Below, in pieces: positions 19,217 through 27,914 of a stretch of DNA of 64,000 bases (position 1 is the first letter of the stretch; each line of letters opens with the position of its first letter). A program made the translations under genes and the position numbers. Source of the stretch: Acidimicrobiales bacterium (lineage in GTDB: Bacteria > Actinomycetota > Acidimicrobiia > Acidimicrobiales > Acidimicrobilacustridaceae); assembly GCA_030830565.1 (NCBI GenBank), contig JAURMR010000043.1:62001-126000 (forward strand). The letters are read 5' to 3'. The notes under the pieces are model-generated. The model had not been told where the DNA came from and ran no database searches. It saw only the letters and a list, made by a program, of their open reading frames with translations.

Positions 19217-20575
19217 ATGGCCAAGCGATTCGTGATCATTGGCGGTGGTCCGGCGGGCAATACCGCTGCGACCTACGCGGCCCGCTTCGGAGCCGACGTC
19301 ACGATGATCGAGAAGGATCTCGTGGGCGGCGCGGCGCACCTTCGTGACTGCATTCCCTCCAAGGCCATGATCGCTACTGGTGGAGCGTTGGGCACGATTA
19401 ACGAGGCCCAGCGCATGGGGCTCACGGATGTTTCGGCCACGCTTGATTTCGATGCGCTCCGCCACCGGATCGACACGATCGGCAAGCGGCTCGAACGGTC
19501 AACCACCACGTTGCTTGAAAGCCAGGGCGTCACACTCCTTAAAGGCACCGGTCGAATGGTGGGCCCCCACCAAGTGATCGCTGAGACAGCCGATGGGCCG
19601 GTCGAGATTGATGCTGATGTCGTCTTGATCGCCACAGGTAGCCGTCCTCGAATCCCCGAATGGGCACACGTCGATGGCGAACGGATGCTTACGACGCGTG
19701 ATGCCTATCCGCCTTCTTCGCTTCCCGAGCACCTCGTTGTCATCGGTTCTGGTGTCACTGGCGTTGAGTTCGTTCACATGTTCAAGTCCTTTGGGAGTGA
19801 CGTCACCTTGATCGTGAGTCGACAGCAAGTGTTGCCACTCAAAGATCCAGAAGTAGCGGCAGCACTTGAAGCGGACTTCCTTGCTCGTGGAGTTCAACTG
19901 CTGAAGGGCGCGAAAGCCCTCCGTGGGACGGTGAGCGCCGATGGCGTCACGATCGAATGCACCGACGGACGCATTGTGAGCGGTTCGCACGCACTTTTGG
20001 CGATTGGCTCGATTCCGAACACCGACAACCTCGGTTTGGTTGAGGCTGGTGTTGAACTCGTCGACGGTTACGTAAAAATCAATCACAACTGTCAAAGTTC
20101 CCTGCAGCACGTCTATGCCGCCGGCGATGTCTCAGGAAAACTTCCGCTCTCTTCGGTTGCTTCCTTGCAGGGACGCAAGATCGCCGAACACGCGATGGGT
20201 CTTCATGTTGGTCCCCATCGGCATATCGATTACGAAAAGGCGGCTTCGGCAATTTTCACCGAACCCGAAATCGCCGATGTTGGTTTGGCTGAAGCTGACG
20301 CATTTGCAATGGGTCGCAAAATTCGCGTCACGAAAGTTCCATTTTCAGCGAACGCCAAGGCCCTTATTGAAGACGATTCGCGTGGGTTTGTGAAGATCAT
20401 TTCTGATCCGGCAACAGGTGTCGTCCTCGGTGGATCAATCGTGGGTCGTCATGCGGCCGAACTCATCGCTGTGCTTGCGCTCGCCGTGAGCGCTGGACTT
20501 CGGGTTGCCGACCTTCATGAGTCACTCTTTGTGCATCCCTCAATGGCCGAGGCACTGTCCGATGCAGCAGAGTGA
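19217..20575 (+). CDS. lpdA: LpdA-like NAD(P)H-dependent flavoprotein disulfide reductase family protein
   Basis: 452 residues with FAD site GGGPAGNTAA (residues 9-18), NAD(P)-binding GSGVTGVEF near the middle, VYAAGDVSG for the second FAD contact and a C-terminal dimer domain. The redox-active Cys pair is incomplete: GGAAHLRDCIPSK has only the second cysteine, with A in place of the first. The dimer-interface HPSMAEAL keeps one His. This matches Mycobacterium LpdA (Rv3303c), a quinone reductase-like enzyme rather than true lipoamide dehydrogenase. The downstream RDD gene starts inside its last codons. Confidence 0.85.
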   Translation: MAKRFVIIGGGPAGNTAATYAARFGADVTMIEKDLVGGAAHLRDCIPSKAMIATGGALGTINEAQRMGLTDVSATLDFDALRHRIDTIGKRLERSTTTLLESQGVTLLKGTGRMVGPHQVIAETADGPVEIDADVVLIATGSRPRIPEWAHVDGERMLTTRDAYPPSSLPEHLVVIGSGVTGVEFVHMFKSFGSDVTLIVSRQQVLPLKDPEVAAALEADFLARGVQLLKGAKALRGTVSADGVTIECTDGRIVSGSHALLAIGSIPNTDNLGLVEAGVELVDGYVKINHNCQSSLQHVYAAGDVSGKLPLSSVASLQGRKIAEHAMGLHVGPHRHIDYEKAASAIFTEPEIADVGLAEADAFAMGRKIRVTKVPFSANAKALIEDDSRGFVKIISDPATGVVLGGSIVGRHAAELIAVLALAVSAGLRVADLHESLFVHPSMAEALSDAAE

Positions 20576-21080
20576 GCAAACTGATCCCCTCGGTGCTCCT
20601 CGGAAGGTGCCCACAGCGAAGGATTTTCCTGCGACCGGCCCGTTCAGCCTTGCTGCGCCCGGTCCTCGATTCGGTGCCCGAGCGCTGGACTTGTCCGTTA
20701 TCGCGCTGCCGGTTCTGGTCGTGATTGCTCTGACGGCGAAGACCATCGACGGGCAGTTGCAATTGGATGTTCCGAATTGGTTGCTTCCGGCCGCCCTTGC
20801 ATTTGGCGTCCTCTATGACTTCCTCTTCACCTTTTTTGCGCAACGGACCTTGGGCAAAATGATCTTCGGGCTGAAGGTTGTCCGATACGTCGATGGAACT
20901 CGTCCTACCGCCACACAGAGCGGCTTGCGGTCGCTGCTTCCTTGGTCGCCTCTAGCTCTGCCGCTCGGCCCATTCGGATTCGGAGCCGTACTGCTGGTCT
21001 TTGGCACGGGGATTGGCGGCGAACTCCACCGGGGCTGGCCCGATGTGGTCGGTGGAACTCTCGTGATCTCCACCCGCTAA
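20562..21080 (+). CDS. RDD family membrane protein
   Basis: 172 residues. After a short hydrophilic N-terminus, GPRFGARALDLSVIALPV carries the R..D motif of RDD proteins, then two to three hydrophobic segments, and RTLGKMIFGLKVV is the second RDD signature. Role in transport or sodium tolerance is known only for some members. It begins at ATG 20562 inside the lpdA-like gene's last codons, overlapping by 14 bp, and is probably cotranscribed. Two ORF-compatible starts further upstream lie deep inside the previous gene and were not used. Confidence 0.82.
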   Translation: MQQSEQTDPLGAPRKVPTAKDFPATGPFSLAAPGPRFGARALDLSVIALPVLVVIALTAKTIDGQLQLDVPNWLLPAALAFGVLYDFLFTFFAQRTLGKMIFGLKVVRYVDGTRPTATQSGLRSLLPWSPLALPLGPFGFGAVLLVFGTGIGGELHRGWPDVVGGTLVISTR

Positions 21081-21094
21081 CCAGTCCCACGGCC

Positions 21095-21100
21095 TACCCT
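21095..21100 (+). promoter_or_regulatory. Candidate -10 box of the DapB-like dehydrogenase gene
   Basis: TACCCT, about 46 nt upstream of the ATG at 21147. The transcript would include GGGGGA at 21137-21142 as ribosome binding site. Confidence 0.35.
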
Positions 21101-21146
21101 CAGACGTTTACGAGCCTTCTGGGCATCGCAGCGTTTGGGGGAACAG

Positions 21147-22199
21147 ATGGGGTCACGGGTATATCGAGTTGTTCAGTGGACGACCGGCAATGTCGGTCAG
21201 CGGTCGGTCATCGCTGCGGTTGCGAATCCTGAGCTCGAAATTGTCGGTTGTTATGCATGGGGTGCCGACAAGGTCGGACGCGATGTCGGCGAACTGTGCG
21301 GTGGTGATCCCATTGGCGTGCTTGCGACGAATGACGTTGACGCGTTGCTTGCGCTCGCTCCCGACTGTGTGATCTACAACCCTAAATGGCCCGACATCGA
21401 TCACATGGTGCGAATTCTCGAAGCTGGTATCAACATCACCGCAACGGCAGGCTTTATTACGGGGCACGCGCTGGGTGCCGATCGTCAACGAATTCTCGAC
21501 GCGTGTGAGCGCGGTAAAAGTTCAATCTTTGGTTCGGGTATGAACCCTGGGATGGCGAATCTTCTCGGCATCGTTTCGGCGGGTGTTTGCGATCGGATTG
21601 ATTCCATTCGCATGCTCGAATCGGTCGACTCCACGGGCTATGACTCGGGCGATACCGAAAAGTCCGTTGGCTACGGATTATTTCCTGACGACCCGAATCT
21701 TTCGGCGATGACAAAGCAGGGGACTGCGGTCTTTGGTGACGCGGTGTATCTCATGGGGCAAGCCCTTGGTGTCGAGTTCGACGAGGTGCGTTGTGAAACT
21801 GAGTATGCGATCACCACGGATTTCCTTGATCTTGGGTCATGGTCGATCGACGCTGGTTGTGTCGCCGGCGTGTCGGCGAGCTGGCAAGGATGGATCGGCG
21901 ATCGCAAAGTCGTGTCCTGCGATGTGCGCTGGCGGAAGGGTCGCACGCTCGAGCCGGACTGGAAGGTCGAGCACGGTTACATCGTCGAGATCGAAGGCAT
22001 GCCTTCAGTGCGCACAAAGCTTGAAGTGTTCCCGCCCGCGGACTTCAAGCCGAAGTCGTTTAGCGATTACATGGTGCTGGGAATGGTGATGACATCGCTG
22101 CCTGCCGTGGATGCAGTCGCGTCGGTGTGCAATGCCAGTCCTGGCATCGTCACCTATCTCGATCTCCCGTTGCCCTCACCCAGTGGCTGGGTGCATTAG
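21147..22199 (+). CDS. DapB-like NAD(P)H-dependent amine dehydrogenase family protein
   Basis: 350 residues with an N-terminal Rossmann domain (VVQWTTGNVGQRSV) of the dihydrodipicolinate reductase type and a C-terminal domain like 2,4-diaminopentanoate dehydrogenases (SGMNPGMAN, TGYDSGDTEKSVGYG, ATAGF). Mycobacteria hold many such paralogues, mostly with unknown substrates. It is not true DapB, which is shorter. ATG at 21147 has GGGGGA about 4-5 nt before; TTG at 21135 is an alternative. Convergent with accA3, 7 bp between stops. Confidence 0.82.
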   Translation: MGSRVYRVVQWTTGNVGQRSVIAAVANPELEIVGCYAWGADKVGRDVGELCGGDPIGVLATNDVDALLALAPDCVIYNPKWPDIDHMVRILEAGINITATAGFITGHALGADRQRILDACERGKSSIFGSGMNPGMANLLGIVSAGVCDRIDSIRMLESVDSTGYDSGDTEKSVGYGLFPDDPNLSAMTKQGTAVFGDAVYLMGQALGVEFDEVRCETEYAITTDFLDLGSWSIDAGCVAGVSASWQGWIGDRKVVSCDVRWRKGRTLEPDWKVEHGYIVEIEGMPSVRTKLEVFPPADFKPKSFSDYMVLGMVMTSLPAVDAVASVCNASPGIVTYLDLPLPSPSGWVH

Positions 22200-22206
22200 C
22201 CAGCGG

Positions 22207-23973
22207 TTACTCGATCACCACGACGACATCGCCGGAGCCAACGGAATCGCCAGGGGCGACCTTGATCTCCTTGACGGTGCCTGCCTTGTCGGCGGTGATG
22301 TTGTTTTCCATCTTCATGGCTTCAAGGACGCACACGGTCGCGCCGGCTTCGACTTCTTGACCGACTTCGACGAGCACCTTGACGATGGTTCCCTGCATCG
22401 GGACGGCAACGGCACCCGATCCGCCGCCAGCGCCTGCACCGCCGCCGCCACCTGAGCGACGAGGGCGGCTTGCGCCGCCGGCAGCACCGCCAGCGACAAC
22501 GGCGCCAGCCTGTGACTCAGGGACGAAGACTTTGACCGAGAATCGCTTGCCATTGACTTCGACGTCGACGTCGCGCTGGACCTTTGCTTCGGTCTCGCCT
22601 TCGGCAACAGTTGCGGTGCTACCAACAGTGCTGAGATCGAGTGTGTCTTCCACCCACTTGGTGGAATGCTTTCCATCGACAAAGTCCTGGTGTTCGAGGA
22701 TGGCGAGGTCGGCGGGAATCGTGGTGGCGATGCCGTCGATGCGGAACTCACGCAATGCACGAATTGTGCGGCGAATTGCCGTTTCACGATCGGAGCCCCA
22801 GCAGATCAGCTTGCCTACGAGGTTGTCGTAGTACTGGCTGACGGTGTCGCCCGATTCGTAGCCGCCGTCCCAGCGTGTGCCGAAACCTGCCGGCGGAACC
22901 AGCGTGGTGATGTGGCCAGGGGAGGGAAGGAACTTGCCCTGCGCCGGATCTTCCGCGTTGATGCGAATTTCAATCGCATGTCCCGACAGTTCGATGGACT
23001 CTTGTGTGAATGAAAGCGGAAGCCCAGATGCGACGCGGATCTGCTCAGCGACGAGGTCGATGCCCGACACCATTTCGGTAACGGGGTGCTCGACCTGAAG
23101 TCGAGTGTTCATTTCGAGGAAGTAGAATTCGCCGTCCTGATAGAGGAACTCGACGGTGCCAGCGTTGAAGTAGCCGCATGCTTTCGCAACGGTGACGGCT
23201 GCTTCGCCCATGGCCTGACGTACTTCAGCGGGGAAGTTCGGTGCCGGGCTCTCTTCAACGAGTTTCTGGTGGCGACGTTGTGCAGAGCAATCACGCTCGG
23301 CGATCCAGACGCAGTTGCCGTGCGTGTCGCCAATGATCTGCATCTCAATATGGCGCGGCCATGTGAGGTAGCGCTCGACATAGCACTCGTCGCGGCCGAA
23401 TCCCTTCAGCGCTTCGCTTCGTGCGGAGTCGAACGCTTCAGCAGCTTCATCTTCGCTTCGAACAACGCGCATGCCACGACCGCCGCCGCCATAGGCAGCC
23501 TTAATTGCAACCGGCCAACCGTGTGTCTTGCCGAAGGCGATGACTTCAGATGCATCGTTAAGGAATTCGGTTGTGCCTGGAACTCCGTTGACACCTGCAG
23601 CCTGAGCAGCGATGCGACTGGAAACTTTGTCGCCCATGATTTCGATTGCGCCGGGAGGCGGACCGATAAACGTGACGCCGCGCTCGGTGATGGCGCGTGC
23701 GAAGTCGGTGTTCTCAGAGAAGAAGCCGTAGCCAGGATGCACGCCGTCAGCGCCGCTGCGCTCGATGACATCGAGGATCAGTTCGGTATTGAGGTAACTC
23801 TCCGCAGCTGTCGTGCCGCCGAGTGCATAGGCCTCGTCGGCGAGGCGAACATGGAGGGCGTCACGGTCAAGATCGGAGTACACCGCCACGGTGGCGATGC
23901 CCATTTCCTGACAGGCACGAATGACACGGACGGCGATTTCGCCGCGGTTTGCGATGAGGATCTTTTTGAGCAC
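22207..23973 (-). CDS. accA3: Acyl-CoA carboxylase alpha subunit (biotin carboxylase plus BCCP)
   Basis: 588 residues. Biotin carboxylase domain with MLKKILIANRGEIAVR, ATP-grasp KAAYGGGGRGMRVV, and FLEMNTRLQVEHPVTE; then a Gly-rich linker (GGGGGAGAGGGSG) and a C-terminal biotinyl domain with EAMKMEN near residue 555. It carboxylates biotin for acetyl- or propionyl-CoA carboxylase together with a beta subunit not in the window. The GTG at 23973 lies 17 bp from the birA start used here, so the promoter must lie inside birA. Which acyl-CoA is used depends on the beta subunit. Confidence 0.94.
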   Translation of the reverse strand: MLKKILIANRGEIAVRVIRACQEMGIATVAVYSDLDRDALHVRLADEAYALGGTTAAESYLNTELILDVIERSGADGVHPGYGFFSENTDFARAITERGVTFIGPPPGAIEIMGDKVSSRIAAQAAGVNGVPGTTEFLNDASEVIAFGKTHGWPVAIKAAYGGGGRGMRVVRSEDEAAEAFDSARSEALKGFGRDECYVERYLTWPRHIEMQIIGDTHGNCVWIAERDCSAQRRHQKLVEESPAPNFPAEVRQAMGEAAVTVAKACGYFNAGTVEFLYQDGEFYFLEMNTRLQVEHPVTEMVSGIDLVAEQIRVASGLPLSFTQESIELSGHAIEIRINAEDPAQGKFLPSPGHITTLVPPAGFGTRWDGGYESGDTVSQYYDNLVGKLICWGSDRETAIRRTIRALREFRIDGIATTIPADLAILEHQDFVDGKHSTKWVEDTLDLSTVGSTATVAEGETEAKVQRDVDVEVNGKRFSVKVFVPESQAGAVVAGGAAGGASRPRRSGGGGGAGAGGGSGAVAVPMQGTIVKVLVEVGQEVEAGATVCVLEAMKMENNITADKAGTVKEIKVAPGDSVGSGDVVVVIE

Positions 23974-23977
23974 GCTC

Positions 23978-23983
23978 TATGGT
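23978..23983 (+). promoter_or_regulatory. Candidate -10 box of birA
   Basis: TATGGT, 7 nt before the GTG at 23991, lying between the divergent starts of accA3 and birA. This spacing chooses GTG 23991 over ATG 23979. Confidence 0.45.
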
Positions 23984-23990
23984 GGCACGC

Positions 23991-24788
23991 GTGAACGGGT
24001 CCTTCGCCACATCTGGGGTCCCGGGCACCCGATTCGCCGAGGTGCGATGGGTGGCCGAGACCGGTTCGACTAATCGAGACCTTCTTGCGGCAGCCGCCGA
24101 GGGGGCTCCCGAGGGTCTTGTTCTGGTCGCCGATTACCAATCGGCGGGCAGGGGAAGGCTCGACCGAGCCTGGATTGCCCCTGCAGGGGCCTCATTGCTT
24201 GTCTCTGCGCTTCTGCGGCCGTCTGTGGCCCCAGAGGACCTCTTCTTGCTGACTCTGGCCTGTGGTCTCGCAGCGGTGGATGCGGTGGAGGAAGTGGCGG
24301 GGGTGAAGCCCGGGTTGAAGTGGCCCAACGACCTCGTCGTCACCGAGGGGCTCCTTATCGATCGCAAGCTCGCGGGCATCTTGGCGGAATCGCATGTGGT
24401 CGACGGACGCGTCGATGCCGTTGTCGTGGGCATGGGACTCAATCTCGATTGGCCAGATGACCTTCCCGCCGAGCTGGCAGCAACGGCAGCTTCGGTCAAC
24501 CACCTGACTGGTCGCCCAGTTGATCGTGAAGAAGTTCTCGTTGCGTGGTTGCGTCATTACGACCGGCATCTCGATGCGATTGCCAGTGCTGGCACCCGCG
24601 AAGACTTCCTCGCCGAGGTCCGTTCAGCGTCTTCAACGATCGGGCGCGACGTTCGTGTGGAGAATCCGACAGAGACGTTCGAGGGTCGCGCTGTTGGAAT
24701 TGCCGACGATGGGCGTTTGCTCGTGGATCGTGCCGGCGAGGTTGTCGCAGTAACAGTTGGCGACATCGTCCACGCAAAATTGATTTAG
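23991..24788 (+). CDS. birA: Biotin--[acetyl-CoA carboxylase] ligase
   Basis: Joins biotin to the BCCP lysine via biotinyl-AMP. 265 residues: ETGSTNRDLL, the YQSAGRGRLDRAW biotin/ATP loop, LKWPNDLVV, and KLAGILAES with GMGLNLD. It lacks the N-terminal helix-turn-helix of E. coli BirA, so it is a catalytic-only (monofunctional) enzyme and probably not a repressor. GTG 23991 is chosen for its TATGGT box at 7 nt; ATG 23979 would add four residues. Divergent from its likely substrate gene accA3, convergent with pabC (4-bp stop overlap). Confidence 0.94.
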   Translation: MNGSFATSGVPGTRFAEVRWVAETGSTNRDLLAAAAEGAPEGLVLVADYQSAGRGRLDRAWIAPAGASLLVSALLRPSVAPEDLFLLTLACGLAAVDAVEEVAGVKPGLKWPNDLVVTEGLLIDRKLAGILAESHVVDGRVDAVVVGMGLNLDWPDDLPAELAATAASVNHLTGRPVDREEVLVAWLRHYDRHLDAIASAGTREDFLAEVRSASSTIGRDVRVENPTETFEGRAVGIADDGRLLVDRAGEVVAVTVGDIVHAKLI

Positions 24789-25615
24789 CGACTGGGTTCC
24801 TCTTCGCCCTCAAGTTCGAAAAGCCTCGAACGGGCAAGAGTCGTAAGCGGTCCATTGACTGCATAGTCGCGTGAATCAATCCGATGAATCGGAACGATCC
24901 CCGTTGTCGATGATGTGATGAATACTTCGCTCGCGCGTTCGAGATCTGCCGATGTGAGGTCGCCGTCAGTTGCGAGTTCGGCGTCAAGAAGGACCTCACG
25001 AAGGATGCCGGGCAAACACCCGGAGTCGAGAGACGGGGTAACGATGCGTTGGTCGATCACCAAAAACAGATTTGAGGTTGTGCATTCACACAGTCGGCCT
25101 GTGGTGTCGCAAAGTAAAGCGTTGTCGAATCCCAGTTGCTGGGCGTGACGCAAAATCAACGCATTGTCGCCCCAACTTGTGGACTTGATCCCAGCGAGTG
25201 GAGATCGTTCGTTGCGGGTCCACTTAACGCTGCACAACGACACCGATGCCGGGGCGTCGGGAAGCGGCGACAGCGCGATGAGTGTGAGTGGTTGTGTGCC
25301 TCGTTCTCGAGGGCTTACACCTGGACCCGGCGTCATTGTGATGCGAACGCGCGCGGTCTCAATGTCGTTGACGTCGATGAGTTGATGGATCGCCGCGGTG
25401 AGTTCTGAATCGGTTGGCGTCGGTGTGATCGCAAGACGGTTGATTCCTGCACGCAGCCTTCGGAGGTGTCGTTCAAGAAACACCGGAGTTCCATTACGGA
25501 CAATCAATGTGTCGAAGACACCATCGCCAAGGAGGAGACCGTGGTCGTGGGCAGAAATTGCGGGAAAGGAGGAGTCGACGAGTTCTCCGTTGACCCACAT
25601 CATGTGCGTGCTCAC
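24785..25615 (-). CDS. pabC: Class IV aminotransferase, probable 4-amino-4-deoxychorismate lyase
   Basis: PLP fold-type IV enzyme of 276 residues. HDHGLLLGDGVFDTL, the PLP Lys in GIKSTSWG, and LLCDTTGRLCECTTSNLF are class IV signatures. The gene overlaps pabB by a GTGA (start GTG 25615), pointing to p-aminobenzoate and folate synthesis. A branched-chain or D-amino acid aminotransferase cannot be excluded from sequence alone, but linkage to pabB favours the lyase. ATG 25603 is an alternative start. Confidence 0.85.
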   Translation of the reverse strand: MSTHMMWVNGELVDSSFPAISAHDHGLLLGDGVFDTLIVRNGTPVFLERHLRRLRAGINRLAITPTPTDSELTAAIHQLIDVNDIETARVRITMTPGPGVSPRERGTQPLTLIALSPLPDAPASVSLCSVKWTRNERSPLAGIKSTSWGDNALILRHAQQLGFDNALLCDTTGRLCECTTSNLFLVIDQRIVTPSLDSGCLPGILREVLLDAELATDGDLTSADLERASEVFITSSTTGIVPIHRIDSRDYAVNGPLTTLARSRLFELEGEEEPSR

Positions 25616-26649
25616 GATGGTCTGCCTGACGCAAGCGAAATGAGTCGCGCTGCTTTGAGTTCGGTTTCGGCCCATTCGTCATCGGCCGTGGAATCCCACG
25701 TGATGGCGCCGCCCGTTCCAAAACACAGCTGGTCGCCCTCAACCCAGAACGTGCGGATTGCTACGTTGAACTCTCCAATTGCGCGATCAGCGTCGACCCA
25801 TCCGATGGCGCCGCAATAGACGCCGCGGTCAACAGGTTCGAGTTCGTGAATCTTTTTCACCGCAGCGATCTTCGGTGCACCGGTGACTGAGCCCGGAGCG
25901 AATGTTGCGTCGATGAGGTCCGACCAGGTGACGTGAGGTCGGAGTTCACCTTCAACGGTGCTTACGAGGTGGTCGAGACCAGGATGGTGTTGACGCTCCA
26001 AGAGATTTGGAACGACAACGGAGCCCGGCTTACAGACGCGACCAAAGTCGTTGCGAACCAAGTCGACGATCATGATGTTTTCGGCGCAGTCCTTCTCGCT
26101 GAAAACTCCCGCTGTTGCGGTTGTGCCTTTGATTGGTGCCGAACGAATTCGAGAGTGGTCGCGAGTAAGGAACAGTTCGGGCGACGCAGACGCGATGCGG
26201 ACACCTGCCTCAGGCAGTTCAATGACTGCTTGGAACGGGGCTGGATTTCCGCTTGCGAGTTGTTCGCCTAGGGCCAACATCGACGCGTCATGGGGGAGCG
26301 GGGCAGACAGTCGACGGGTGAGATTCACCTGGTAGACATCGCCTGCTGCAATTGCATCGCGAATCAACGCGACGCGATCAGAAAAATCTGATTGGGTAAG
26401 TGAAGAGGACCACGAGTCGGCCGGGGGACCGGTCCATTGATGGGGTGGTCGTGGGAGCGAAGCGGTGGGGCGTCGTCGTTCGAATCTGGCGCATACCGGT
26501 GGAGCATCGAACGGGAGGACAACTGCCCACCAGCCTTCCGATTCCAGTGCAGTGAGGTCCGAGGTGACGTCCATGAGTCCAGACGCGACCATTCCGCCGA
26601 CAACTGCGAGCGGTTCTATCCGTTGAGCGGAAAGGGTGGTCGGGTTCAC
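25612..26649 (-). CDS. pabB: Aminodeoxychorismate synthase component I
   Basis: Chorismate-binding enzyme of 345 residues, shorter than full PabB/TrpE because the N-terminal part is reduced. The core has DVYQVNLTRR, SPELFL, the PIKGT motif with the Lys that marks PabB, MIVDLVRNDFGRV and VTGAPK, and GAITWDSTADDEW. It makes 4-amino-4-deoxychorismate with a glutaminase subunit elsewhere. GTG start at 26649 has TAGGCT 9 nt upstream. Coupled to pabC downstream. Confidence 0.92.
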   Translation of the reverse strand: MNPTTLSAQRIEPLAVVGGMVASGLMDVTSDLTALESEGWWAVVLPFDAPPVCARFERRRPTASLPRPPHQWTGPPADSWSSSLTQSDFSDRVALIRDAIAAGDVYQVNLTRRLSAPLPHDASMLALGEQLASGNPAPFQAVIELPEAGVRIASASPELFLTRDHSRIRSAPIKGTTATAGVFSEKDCAENIMIVDLVRNDFGRVCKPGSVVVPNLLERQHHPGLDHLVSTVEGELRPHVTWSDLIDATFAPGSVTGAPKIAAVKKIHELEPVDRGVYCGAIGWVDADRAIGEFNVAIRTFWVEGDQLCFGTGGAITWDSTADDEWAETELKAARLISLASGRPS

Positions 26650-26658
26650 GATCGCGCG

Positions 26659-26664
26659 AGCCTA
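26659..26664 (-). promoter_or_regulatory. Candidate -10 box of pabB-pabC
   Basis: TAGGCT on the minus strand, 9 nt before the GTG at 26649. Confidence 0.4.
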
Positions 26665-26718
26665 CGGCGAGAGATGGCAAACGGTAGGGGCTGACGCATG
26701 CGATCAAGGGGGCTCAAG

Positions 26719-26724
26719 TAGTGT
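26719..26724 (+). promoter_or_regulatory. Candidate -10 box of the LCP gene
   Basis: TAGTGT, 7 nt before the GTG at 26732; no Shine-Dalgarno. It sets the preferred start of that gene. Confidence 0.45.
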
Positions 26725-26731
26725 TCGGCCC

Positions 26732-27910
26732 GTGCGCCGCCCCTCCCGCACGTGGCCTCAGCGGCTGCTGCTCTCTCTTAACGTCGTCATCGTTTTCGCC
26801 TGCCTCATAGCGGCAGGCGGTTTGGCGTGGGCCTACAACCAGGCGAGCGCGCTTCCTCGTATCGACGTTGGCACCTCGCTCGAAGCCCCAAGTGCGCCTG
26901 GCGAAGCGATGAACATCCTTCTCGTGGGCATTGACGATGGAATGGGTCTGGCCGAGGGCGATCCGGTACTTCGCGGCCGAAGTAAATCGCTCAATACCGA
27001 CACGATCATGATCCTGCGCGTCGAACCAAAGACGCAGCAAGCAGCGCTGTTGTCGCTTCCGCGTGACCTTTGGGTTGACATCGCAGGCGGTGGGCAAGGT
27101 CGCATCAACACTGCGCTTTCCTTGGGCGGACCGGAACGTCTGATTCAGACGATCAATCAGGATTTTGGAATCCCGATCAACCACTACGCAATGGTCGATT
27201 TCCAAGGTTTCGAGGCGCTGGTGAAGGCCATTGATGGTGTGCCGGTGTACTTCAACTTCCCATCTCGCGATCAGGCAACCGGTTTGTTCCAATACGAAAC
27301 CGGATGTCAGATCCTTTCCGGCGAGCAAGCCTTGGCCTTCGCCCGGTCCCGTCATTTCGAAATTTCCCGCGACAACATGAAGACCTGGCAAGAAGATCCC
27401 ACCAGCGATTTCGGCCGCGTGACTCGTCAGCAGCAGTTCATTCGTGCAGCGCTAAAGAAGGCAGTTGCTCAAGGTGTGCGTAATCCGTTCATCTTGAAAG
27501 ACTTCCTCACGATCGCTCAGAAGAACGTCACGCTCGATACCGAGTTCACCATTCAGGATCTTGTCGATCTCGGCTCGCAATTCCGAACCTTTGATCCCGA
27601 TTCACTCGTGAGCTTCACGCCGGTGGCTTCAGGAACATTCAAGGGGGCTGCGAGCGTCCTTGAACTCAACGTTGCTGCGTCACAGCCAATGTTCGACATC
27701 TTCCGAGGTTTGCGACCGATCCCATCGCCGAACGCAGCCCCCGATCTGAGTGGCCTCACGACATCAACGACCACTGGTGCGACAGCATCGACAGTTGGAT
27801 CAGGCGCCACAGCATCAACACTGGCAACAACTTCGACGACGCAAGCCATCACCACAACCACGATGAGCGATTTCATTCCGCGAGTGCCCGAAGGCGAAAC
27901 CTGCGGCTGA
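26732..27910 (+). CDS. LytR-CpsA-Psr (LCP) family glycopolymer ligase
   Basis: Extracytoplasmic phosphotransferase that attaches glycopolymer to peptidoglycan from a lipid-linked carrier. 392 residues: a short cytosolic arm, one membrane helix near residues 15-35, then the LCP domain with NTDTIMILRV, SLPRDLWV, GRINTALSLGG and arginines near RVTRQQQFIR. After the domain is a Thr/Ser/Ala tail of about 45 residues, ending in a short Cys-containing C-terminus. Family members in mycobacteria (Lcp1) ligate arabinogalactan; target here is not known. Divergent from pabB, convergent with wcaG. Confidence 0.92.
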   Translation: MRRPSRTWPQRLLLSLNVVIVFACLIAAGGLAWAYNQASALPRIDVGTSLEAPSAPGEAMNILLVGIDDGMGLAEGDPVLRGRSKSLNTDTIMILRVEPKTQQAALLSLPRDLWVDIAGGGQGRINTALSLGGPERLIQTINQDFGIPINHYAMVDFQGFEALVKAIDGVPVYFNFPSRDQATGLFQYETGCQILSGEQALAFARSRHFEISRDNMKTWQEDPTSDFGRVTRQQQFIRAALKKAVAQGVRNPFILKDFLTIAQKNVTLDTEFTIQDLVDLGSQFRTFDPDSLVSFTPVASGTFKGAASVLELNVAASQPMFDIFRGLRPIPSPNAAPDLSGLTTSTTTGATASTVGSGATASTLATTSTTQAITTTTMSDFIPRVPEGETCG

Positions 27911-27914
27911 AGTT

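Noticed and set aside
23086-23994. 302-codon plus-strand frame opposite accA3
   Set aside because: accA3 ATP-grasp and BCCP motifs are intact on the minus strand; the plus frame ends inside the birA start region with no own signals.
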